23,765 bases of DNA from Candidatus Sabulitectum sp. (GTDB taxonomy: Bacteria; Fermentibacterota; Fermentibacteria; Fermentibacterales; JCC-6): contig JAOZRM010000009.1 in the NCBI GenBank assembly GCA_029940175.1, positions 2,187 through 25,951 on the forward strand, in the 5' to 3' direction. Position 1 is the first letter of the stretch. Each line of letters opens with the position of its first letter. The translations under genes and the position numbers were made by a program. This document shows positions 17,801-22,855 of the stretch, piece after piece. Under the pieces are notes generated by a model that was not told where the DNA came from, searched no databases, and saw only the letters and a list, made by a program, of their open reading frames with translations.

Positions 17801-18149
17801 AGGTCTTGCCCACTCTCCAAAAACAATGAGCGAGACGGTTTCTCAGGCAAAGGCTGCCGCAGAGCGGGCCTGTATAATCATCAGTTCAGATAAGTACTTG
17901 TCAGTTGCCAACATAGCAAATGCAGACCCTAATATCTGTGCCGGGTGTGGTATGTGCGTGGCGGTTTGTCCTTACAATGCCCCGGGTCTTGTCTGGAAAG
18001 CTGGAAAGCAGATCTGTACAATTAACGAAGCTCTGTGCAAAGGGTGCGGCAGTTGTGCAACGGTCTGTCCATCCGGTGCAATGGAACAGCTTGGTTTCAG
18101 TGAAGAGCAGACACTGGAAATGGTGAACTTCTCGCTGATTAATCTGTAA
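14841..18149 (+). CDS. Chimera: NuoG/HydA-like ferredoxin head fused to HdrA lacking its N-terminal segment
   Basis: A 1102-aa fusion. The head (1-180) has a plant-type [2Fe-2S] domain (C37, C48, C51, C67) and two 4Fe-4S motifs (C126/129/132/136 and C167/170/173/177). The His-Cys cluster that normally lies between them in NuoG and HydA is not recognisable; only C99 remains. From about residue 199 (E-F-D-E-G-L) it aligns without a break to the complete HdrA from its residue ~125: variant cluster C229/237/240/244, signature C327/C340/C344/C345, CHC-G (533-536), second Rossmann GGGLAG, second signature C838/849/853/854, and two terminal ferredoxins. It has no first GxGxxG loop; that piece is in the NuoE fusion. 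Start at ATG 14841, with GGAG 7 bases upstream; an in-frame TTG at 14826 is unlikely. It is the last gene of the operon. Confidence 0.92.
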   Translation: MEKTVKLTIDQQQVEFEDGTTLLEACQKLDIYIPTLCHHQSLSPYGACRLCLVQVKQNGRTSIKTSCNNFIQEGMVVSTTSDRVNSSRKIMVELLLARCPVSIEIKKLASEMGIAGDRIEPKNEDCILCGLCVRICRERMGKGVLGFSNRGSKRLVSPAFDQLSDECQTCGACFSVCPVENGIKLENITGNKPVSIKSEFDEGLVNRSAVYIPYAQAVPNYASIDPRYCVQLKTGECGICAEYCESDAINYEQLEENSDLNVGAVILTTGSDTFDPSPLHEYGYGRYKNVLTSIQFERILAASGPFEGHLQRPSDGSVPVKIAWLQCVGSRTVDAHMPYCSSVCCMYAMKEAIIAREHVDSVEPAIFFMDLRAHGKDFEKYYERAKETGVRFIRSRISKIREINETENLELSYVTEDGIVTKEEFDLVVLSVGLAPGGSNGMLSERLELRLNEYGFVEGSDDSPIETTRPGVFVSGPAGAPMDIPETVIQASGAVASTAEILSEARGTEIKEKEYPPEIDVEGKTPRIGVFVCHCGTNIGSIVDVPAVKEYARKLPDVVYAGENLFTCSQDTQEVIKDIIKEYRLNRVVVSSCSPSTHEPLFQETIREAGLNPYLFNMANIRNQCSWVHRDNPAEATRKAKILTRIAVGKARLLKPLHTIALDVIQRGLVVGGGLAGMTAALSIADQGFEVALIEREESLGGNLLRLVRKPDGELVSEYLKEVTDKVKNHPNITVYTGSTVMSIDGYIGNYLTTIQGPIPEIDPDAEVVEGEEIDMSGIVDYEHGVIVITTGAEETVPESYLYGSTEDRVITQLELEKDLEKKEKEYSKLKSVVMIQCVGSRDDEHPYCSRVCCTQAVKNAIRLRKLNPKMNVYVLYRDIRTYGFNEKYYQEARSLGVIFIRYDVEEKPVVTAGEKGIKVTIRDHVLNTAVEISADRVILASAMKPREDATVLSQMLKIPLNEDGFFMEAHVKLRPVDFSAEGIFLAGLAHSPKTMSETVSQAKAAAERACIIISSDKYLSVANIANADPNICAGCGMCVAVCPYNAPGLVWKAGKQICTINEALCKGCGSCATVCPSGAMEQLGFSEEQTLEMVNFSLINL

Positions 18150-18156
18150 GCAGATA

Positions 18157-18202
18157 AAAAAAGCTCCCTGTATTCAAAAGGTTGAATACAGGGAGCTTTT
18201 TT
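18157..18202. terminator. Perfect bidirectional intrinsic terminator
   Basis: Two 21-base arms (18157-18177 and 18182-18202) pair without a mismatch around an AAGG loop. The outer six pairs are A on the left and T on the right, so transcripts of either strand end in a U run. It sits 8 bases after the iron-sulfur operon and 10 bases after the convergent tusA stop, and should terminate both. Confidence 0.93.
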
Positions 18203-18211
18203 ACAGGTTAT

Positions 18212-18436
18212 CTAGAACTGTACCTGTGCGTTGAATTTGCCGGTACCGTCGTCGGAGCAGAAAAGAAGGATCTTTCCTGTTCTGTCACACCAGGCTTTAA
18301 CATCAACAGGGAAAGACGGGCAGTCTGCAAGAACTTCCAGTGAGTCACCAGGCTGAAGTTCTTTGGCCTTGATCGCCATTTTCAAAATAGGCTGAGGGCA
18401 TTTGAGTCCAAGGGTATCCAGAGTTACTGTTGCCAT
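18212..18436 (-). CDS. tusA: TusA-family sulfur carrier (copy 1)
   Basis: A 74-aa TusA/SirA-type protein. It has the family motif L-G-L-K-C-P-Q-P-I with the persulfide-carrying C13, and the D-x-P-x-F-x-x-D-V-x-x-W-C segment with C50, a second cysteine seen in many TusA proteins linked to YeeE or DsrE. TusA proteins carry sulfane sulfur between sulfurtransferases. ATG 18436 is chosen because GGAAGG lies 7 bases upstream; a TTG five codons earlier would swallow that site. It is 20 bases after a DsrE-family gene on the same strand and surely co-transcribed with it, ending at the shared terminator. Confidence 0.93.
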   Translation of the reverse strand: MATVTLDTLGLKCPQPILKMAIKAKELQPGDSLEVLADCPSFPVDVKAWCDRTGKILLFCSDDGTGKFNAQVQF

Positions 18437-18456
18437 TGTGTATCCTTCCAAAGATT

Positions 18457-18810
18457 CTAGAATGAGAATGTTGTTTTGGCTTCTCTTATCTCTGCCATGA
18501 AACTAGTTGCTCCGCCGATCTCAAGATCATCTCTAAGGTCTGCCGCGGTAACATCGTGCGCATCAAGAGCAAGCTCGCACAGACCAAGTCTTCCGCCCAG
18601 AGCAACAAATCCCTCAAGAAGACTTTCCATTGGAGGCATGCCTTTTCCTGTAAGACTTTCCAGATAACCAGGCCTCAGGGCAGGGACAGCAGCAGGGGTG
18701 AAAAAAATAATAACATCATCGCCTGCAGCAATAGCTGAAGAAGCAAAGATGAAGGTGGGATAAAGGTTGGAGTTTTCACTTCCATTACAGATGAATGCGA
18801 CTTTCGCCAT
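18457..18810 (-). CDS. DsrE-family (DsrE2-like) small sulfur-relay protein
   Basis: A 117-aa cytoplasmic protein of the DsrE/DsrF-like fold. Recognisable are the N-terminal strand M-A-K-V-A-F-I-C-N-G, the D-D-V-I-I-F-F-T-P-A strand (31-40), the G-K-G-M-P-P segment, and the family cysteine C78 in G-L-C-E-L-A-L-D-A-H, followed by a C-terminal A-T-S-F-M-A-E-I helix. DsrE2-type proteins exchange persulfide sulfur with TusA, matching the tusA gene directly downstream. The start has a strong GAGGAG site. It resembles peroxiredoxin-like predicted proteins next to sulfur transporters. The specific donor is not evident. Confidence 0.85.
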   Translation of the reverse strand: MAKVAFICNGSENSNLYPTFIFASSAIAAGDDVIIFFTPAAVPALRPGYLESLTGKGMPPMESLLEGFVALGGRLGLCELALDAHDVTAADLRDDLEIGGATSFMAEIREAKTTFSF

Positions 18811-18912
18811 GTATATCTCCTCTTTGTTTGGTGTGCACTCTCAACATCTTAATATCACAATATTTGAATAAGTGAATATGAAATCATATCCTAAAAAAGC
18901 ACCTCTGTCAAG

Positions 18913-18932
18913 CAACATCATGCTTGATGTTG
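18913..18932. repeat. Short inverted repeat upstream of dsrE
   Basis: CAACATCA and TGATGTTG are perfect 8-base arms around a TGCT loop. A further GATGTTGC at 18944-18951 could pair with the left arm instead. It lies in the 209-base gap between the yeeE end and dsrE, upstream of the dsrE promoter region as read on the minus strand. It could be an operator or a small hairpin. No T run follows, so it is not a terminator by itself. Confidence 0.35.
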
Positions 18933-18967
18933 GCAATACCTAAGATGTTGCAATGGAGAAGAATAAA

Positions 18968-18998
18968 CAGGGCGGCAGAATAATCTTCCGTCGCCCTG
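18968..18998 (-). terminator. Intrinsic terminator downstream of the transporter gene
   Basis: CAGGGCG and CGCCCTG form the base of a stem that extends to 13 positions with two mismatches, closed by a five-base loop. Reading on the minus strand it is followed by TTTATTC, 22 bases after the stop codon of the YeeE/YedE gene. It would separate that transcript from dsrE-tusA. Confidence 0.7.
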
Positions 18999-19019
18999 AA
19001 AAAGGAATAGCAAACGATT

Positions 19020-20225
19020 CTAGTATGCAGAGAATTTGCCTGTTCTTTCGTTCCACTTAACCAGGTAATACCAGGCAAGGAAGAAGACTGCGAATATTCC
19101 AATTGAGGCTCCATAGCCTACATAATCCGGCAGGAATACCTTTGTCTGCATGCTGGTTGGAAGTGCGCTGTAAAGTGGAGTGGCTATGTATTTGGTAGCA
19201 AAAGGCATTGTCAGTGCCGCTCCTATAAGGGCGAAGTAGAGCTTGATGTGCCCTTCTCCTGCACGCCAGAGAGAGCCGACAATGCAACCGCCTGAAATGG
19301 TCATGCCGATACCGAATACTATGCCACCAATTATTGCAGGTATCCAGAAGTGAGGCCATACCCACAACATGGCATCGCGAATGCCCATAAACTTGATAAC
19401 AGTAAAGCCGAACATTGCCACAAGAATACCAGCCATAGCACCTATCGCCGGTTTAGAGTCACCGGATGTGAACGGCTCGCGCAGTGCCCGGACCAGGCAG
19501 AAGCGTGAACGCTGGCATACAAATCCGAAGAACAGACCGATTGCTGCGTACCAGGCCCGTACCGAACTGCTGTCTGTGTATTTGAAGGCAATGATAAGAC
19601 CCCAGATAAGAACCAGTGCGCCAACATATGGCTGCCAGGCGCCTTTTCCTTTTCCCGCCCCAAGCACTGATGCTGTTTTACCGCTGCTGATCTTGGGAAA
19701 TCTGGTGATCTCAAACATCAGATATTTCACTGCGATCCAGGTACCAAGACCAAGACCGATGGTAAATACAACAGCGCCTACTGAAAGAGCAGCCATTCCA
19801 CTGAAGAATCCACCAAGAGTACAGGATTTTCCAACCATGGCACCAATGCCCATAATAACGCCACCGATAAGTCCCTTCAAAATTTCACCGGCCGGTGGAA
19901 ATCTGAAAGCGAACTGTTTGGACATAAGAGCGGCCCCCATTGCTCCAAGGAACAGCAGGAAGCAGATAATTGAATACGGAAACATTCCTACAGCAGGAAG
20001 AGGTCCGCCTTTGAACCCGAAACCGGTACTAAACACAGAGTTGTACAGGTTGGCTCCCCAGACATAGATACCCCCTGAAGCACCCCAGGGTTTTAATACA
20101 AGGAAAAGAGCAATGTTACCTACTCCAAGCAGAATTCCTCCTACCCACATAGGCCATGATTTTGAAAAGAAGGTACTGTACAACTCTGCCAGTATACTGT
20201 TTTTCTTTGAATCAACTTTAGCCAT
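19020..20225 (-). CDS. YeeE/YedE-family membrane transporter (thiosulfate/sulfur uptake type)
   Basis: A 401-aa polytopic membrane protein with many hydrophobic helices rich in glycine, made of two related halves. The family cysteines are present: C135 in G-K-S-C-T-L-G-G, C237 and C243 in V-C-Q-R-S-R-F-C-L, and C314 in S-G-G-C-I-V-G-S-L-W-R. In the characterised TsuA of this family, cysteines in these positions relay thiosulfate across the membrane. The N-terminus is about 25 residues of soluble charged sequence before the first helix. GGGAGG lies 5 bases before the ATG. A tusA lies 51 bases upstream on the same strand, the usual partnership, and a second tusA with dsrE lies downstream. Thiosulfate is the likely substrate, though other sulfur species are possible. 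Confidence 0.92.
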   Translation of the reverse strand: MAKVDSKKNSILAELYSTFFSKSWPMWVGGILLGVGNIALFLVLKPWGASGGIYVWGANLYNSVFSTGFGFKGGPLPAVGMFPYSIICFLLFLGAMGAALMSKQFAFRFPPAGEILKGLIGGVIMGIGAMVGKSCTLGGFFSGMAALSVGAVVFTIGLGLGTWIAVKYLMFEITRFPKISSGKTASVLGAGKGKGAWQPYVGALVLIWGLIIAFKYTDSSSVRAWYAAIGLFFGFVCQRSRFCLVRALREPFTSGDSKPAIGAMAGILVAMFGFTVIKFMGIRDAMLWVWPHFWIPAIIGGIVFGIGMTISGGCIVGSLWRAGEGHIKLYFALIGAALTMPFATKYIATPLYSALPTSMQTKVFLPDYVGYGASIGIFAVFFLAWYYLVKWNERTGKFSAY

Positions 20226-20276
20226 AATTACCTCCCAAGTTCAGCAATACACTAAAAGACCGAAATACCGGGAAAG

Positions 20277-20504
20277 CTATCCTTTGCGGATGAAAAAAGC
20301 GAAGCCATCGCCTTCTTCTACAGTTTCCAGAAGATCGTTGCCGGTTCTTTCGCACCATGCAGGGACATCTTCTTTTGATCCAGGGTCAGTGGTGAGCAAT
20401 TCGAGAACTTTATCGGTCTCGAATTTCTTCATGGTAATTGCCAGTTTCATAATAGGCATAGGGCATGAGAGCCCTTTGCAATCAAGTACCTGATCACTTT
20501 GCAT
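20277..20504 (-). CDS. tusA: TusA-family sulfur carrier (copy 2)
   Basis: A 75-aa TusA-like protein with D-C-K-G-L-S-C-P-M-P-I (C9 and active C14) and the V-P-A-W-C-E-R-T-G segment (C50). The latter is very like the A-W-C-D-R-T-G of the tusA at 18212, so the two are paralogues. It has a textbook AGGAGG site before ATG 20504; an in-frame upstream ATG at 20540 lies beyond that site and is rejected. It is the first gene of a tusA-yeeE transcript. It probably accepts sulfur brought in by the transporter. Confidence 0.93.
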   Translation of the reverse strand: MQSDQVLDCKGLSCPMPIMKLAITMKKFETDKVLELLTTDPGSKEDVPAWCERTGNDLLETVEEGDGFAFFIRKG

Positions 20505-20960
20505 TATTCCTCCTTTTAAGAGATGTTGGAACCACAACAAAACAAAAGAATTAACAGCGTTCTAAATTACTAATAACCGACCAGAAATACCGGTAATAAA
20601 ACCAAAAATCATAAAACACACATTAACTATCAAATGTTCCTATATTAAACACCTGATATGAGGGGATGGCTGCAAGTAGAATCTGCTTATTCTTAAATAC
20701 TCAATTCCCCCCGTAAATTACTATAACTACAACACTTTGCCATGTCAAAGGGGTGGAAAAAGAGCACATTGTCAGCAGCAGATTCAGCATTTATTAAGCA
20801 ACATTTTGGAAGCCCGGATCAGGGCATCTATGAATGACCCAATATTGAGCTAACAGAATAATAATGAATATGTATTGATTCAGTCAGACTTAGAAGAATA
20901 CACAGTTGCGATTATTCTAAAATCCCAACAGATCTGATCCCTTTCCATGAACTAAGTTCT

Positions 20961-21008
20961 AGACCCGAATCGGGCCAGAAGGTTTGGGGTTCGAGTCCCT
21001 TCGGGCGT
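20961..21008 (+). pseudogene. Possible tRNA 3' fragment (leucine-type T arm)
   Basis: GGGGTTCGAGTCCC at 20986-20999 is a standard T-arm core, and CGGGCG just after it resembles the 3' strand of an acceptor stem. CCCG-AAT-CGGG at 20964-20974 could be a long variable arm as in leucine or serine tRNAs. No D arm, anticodon arm or matching 5' acceptor strand is visible upstream, and no CCA follows. The minus-strand translation gives the G-T-R-T-P-N-L-L peptide often produced by spurious open frames. Remnant rather than working gene; could mark an old integration site. Confidence 0.35.
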
Positions 21009-21044
21009 GCAAGGGAATATCAAAATAAAGCAAACTCCATCACC

Positions 21045-21053
21045 GGGGGGGGG
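21045..21053. repeat. Homopolymer of nine G
   Basis: A run of nine consecutive G, the longest I noticed in the window, in otherwise AT-rich intergenic DNA. It may be a slippage-prone site or an assembly uncertainty. No gene reads across it. Confidence 0.6.
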
Positions 21054-21277
21054 TTGAGTCAGCCATAATTTGTAAACGGGGCACCTTTGGTGATCTTCGA
21101 GGGTATTGCAGAATGAGTTTTCTTCTGTGTCATGAGAGCTGGAGATTTCTCGGTCACAGAGAAAGTGATGATTCTGGAATAGAATTACGAGCATCTTGCT
21201 TTACTCACCAAACAGTCGTGGATGGAGAAAATGTTAATGTAATAAAGTAGTTGTACTAAGACAAAAAAGCATTGAAT

Positions 21278-21308
21278 AAAAGGGCCGCGGGATCAACCCG
21301 CGGCCTTT
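21278..21308 (-). terminator. Intrinsic terminator of lat
   Basis: GGCCGCGGG and CCCGCGGCC pair perfectly (21283-21291 with 21297-21305) around ATCAA, with three further A-T or G-T pairs outside. On the minus strand the stem is followed by CTTTTATTC. It lies 17 bases after the lat stop codon. Confidence 0.88.
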
Positions 21309-21324
21309 AACTAGAGCAGTAGTA

Positions 21325-22647
21325 TTAGAAAAGCTCAGTCAATGATTTTTCAATTATGACCATGGCTTTTTCTACTTCTTCCTTTGTGATGTTCATCGGC
21401 GGACGGAATCTTACTGTTACATGTCCGCATGGAAGAATGATGGCACCGTTCTCGAATATCTTTGCCAGGAGAGCGTTGCGAAGTTCGGTGCTTTCCATGT
21501 CGAAGGCGATCATAAGGCCACGGCCTCTGATGTTTGTGATTTTGCCCGGGAACTTTGCTGCCAGAGCTGTCAGCCCCTCAATTACCTGATCGTGTCTGGC
21601 TCTAACATTCTCGAGAATGTTTTCCTCTACCATTATTTCCATGTATTTGGTGCAGCGAACCATGTCCACCAGGTTTCCACCCCAGGTTGAATTGATCCTG
21701 CTGGACTCATGGAAAACATTATCTTTTACTTCATCAACTCTTCTGTTGGATGCGATTCCACAGACCTGAGTCTTTTTGCCGAAGCAGAACACATCAGGCT
21801 CAACTCCTATTGCCTGCCATGCCCACCATTCACCGGTCATTCCCATTCCACTCTGAACCTCATCAAAAATTAGAAGGAATTCGTGCTTGTCTGCTCTGTC
21901 ACGGAGCGCCTGGAGATACTCGGTGCGGAAGTGGTTATCTCCACCTTCACCCTGGATCGGCTCAATAAGGAGACAGGCAATGTCATGACCATGCTCTTTA
22001 ATTGCAGCATCGATCTGCTTAAGGCTGGCATCCTCTGCTGCAATCACAGCGTCAAGATTATCTTCAATTGGGAATATCATGGCTGGCGGGTCAACTCTTG
22101 GCCAGTCAAACAGAGGGAAGTACATGTACTTCCTGGGGTCAGCAGTGTTGGTTAGACTGAGAGTGTAACCTGTTCTTCCATGGAATGCCTTTTTGTAGTG
22201 AATAACCTTCGAGCCCAGTTTGTCTCCGCGACCGGCTTCAATGTTCTTGCGAACTTTCCAGTCAAAAGCTGTTTTCAGCGCGTTCTCTACAGCCAGGGCT
22301 CCACCGGCAACAAAGAAAAGGTACGGGTGGCTGTCTGGAATAACTGTTGTTGCGAAAGTGTCCACAAAAACAGCCATTTCCTCGGTGTAGAAATCGCTGT
22401 TTGAAGGTTTGTTGATCGCTACCTCAGCAATGTGATTCTTCCACTCGGGTGTGGTCATGGATGGATGGTTGAAGCCAAGAGGGGCACTGGCGAAAAAACT
22501 GAAAAGATCCAGGTATTCTTTACCGGTCGCAGCATCATGGATGTATCTGCCATGACTCTTGCGAAGGTCAAGTGCCATGTCGTATCCGTCGGCAAGCATG
22601 TGCTTACCAATGGTCGATTTGATATCATTAGCCGGGATGTGTCTCAT
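21325..22647 (-). CDS. lat: L-lysine 6-transaminase (class III PLP aminotransferase)
   Basis: A 440-aa cytoplasmic PLP enzyme that moves the epsilon-amino group of lysine to 2-oxoglutarate, giving 2-aminoadipate 6-semialdehyde and glutamate. Lat-specific features are visible: F-F-A-S-A-P-L-G-F-N-H-P near the N-terminus, I-E-P-I-Q-G-E-G-G-D, I-F-D-E-V-Q-S-G-M-G, and the PLP-lysine block C-F-G-K-K-T-Q-V-C-G (lysines 291/292), which separates Lat from GABA and ornithine aminotransferases. ATG 22647 has GGAAGG 6 bases upstream; the frame is open for 26 more codons, but the extra residues resemble no family N-terminus. It is monocistronic with its own terminator. Codon use looks like the neighbours. 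It could serve lysine breakdown or compatible-solute synthesis. Confidence 0.92.
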   Translation of the reverse strand: MRHIPANDIKSTIGKHMLADGYDMALDLRKSHGRYIHDAATGKEYLDLFSFFASAPLGFNHPSMTTPEWKNHIAEVAINKPSNSDFYTEEMAVFVDTFATTVIPDSHPYLFFVAGGALAVENALKTAFDWKVRKNIEAGRGDKLGSKVIHYKKAFHGRTGYTLSLTNTADPRKYMYFPLFDWPRVDPPAMIFPIEDNLDAVIAAEDASLKQIDAAIKEHGHDIACLLIEPIQGEGGDNHFRTEYLQALRDRADKHEFLLIFDEVQSGMGMTGEWWAWQAIGVEPDVFCFGKKTQVCGIASNRRVDEVKDNVFHESSRINSTWGGNLVDMVRCTKYMEIMVEENILENVRARHDQVIEGLTALAAKFPGKITNIRGRGLMIAFDMESTELRNALLAKIFENGAIILPCGHVTVRFRPPMNITKEEVEKAMVIIEKSLTELF

Positions 22648-22703
22648 ATGGAGCCTTCCTGCAGGTTTGGGTGATCGTATCTGTTCTGGACTTTTATGGG
22701 TCA

Positions 22704-22732
22704 AATCTGAATGCAGCGGAAGCATTTGTCAA
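22704..22732 (-). promoter_or_regulatory. Possible sigma70-type promoter for lat
   Basis: On the minus strand TTGACA (22732-22727) is a perfect -35 box, with CAGATT (22709-22704) 17 bases further on as a weak -10 box. It lies about 57 bases before the lat start codon. Confidence 0.35.
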
Positions 22733-22743
22733 CTCTCTGGTAG

Positions 22744-22773
22744 TTGGCATCAAAAATAGCCTTTACCTATATT
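22744..22773 (+). promoter_or_regulatory. Possible sigma70-type promoter for the phosphotransacylase gene
   Basis: TTGGCA (22744-22749) and TATATT (22768-22773) are separated by 18 bases and lie about 80 bases before the ATG at 22856. It would be divergent from the lat promoter, with only about 12 bases between the two -35 boxes. Confidence 0.35.
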
Positions 22774-22855
22774 TCCGCACAGGTGGACACGCCATCATAA
22801 GTATTTAAAATTATTTGTTTATAGAACTTCCACTACAGTAGAATTGAGGAGCAAC

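Larger units (their letters stand above)
20505..21277. other. Long AT-rich intergenic region without a convincing gene
   Basis: About 770 bases between divergently or tandemly placed minus-strand genes. It should contain the promoter of tusA-yeeE near 20540-20620, where the sequence is AT-rich and holds a TACCGGTA palindrome at 20588-20595, but I cannot fix -35 and -10 boxes. The only other structure I see is a tRNA-like fragment and a run of nine G. Short open frames here lack ribosome sites and known motifs. Confidence 0.6.

Noticed and set aside
1..18149. In-frame TGA codons read as selenocysteine, as in some HdrA and MvhD proteins
   Set aside because: All HdrA and MvhD frames are continuous with cysteine at the family positions; no recoded stop is needed.
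18860..18879. Imperfect palindrome ATATT-N10-AATAT upstream of dsrE as an operator for an ArsR-type persulfide sensor
   Set aside because: Only five bases per arm match, the region is AT-rich, and no regulator gene is in the window.
19369..20067. Long + strand open frame of 232 codons opposite the YeeE/YedE gene
   Set aside because: Proline- and isoleucine-rich translation with no family motif; it is the antisense shadow of a well-supported membrane protein.
20952..21194. 80-codon minus-strand frame over the tRNA-like fragment
   Set aside because: Its G-T-R-T-P-N-L-L peptide is of the kind that spurious open frames often produce; no ribosome site or conserved domain.
22648..22725. 26-codon N-terminal extension of lat
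   Set aside because: The ribosome site for ATG 22647 lies within it and the extra residues do not resemble any aminotransferase N-terminus.
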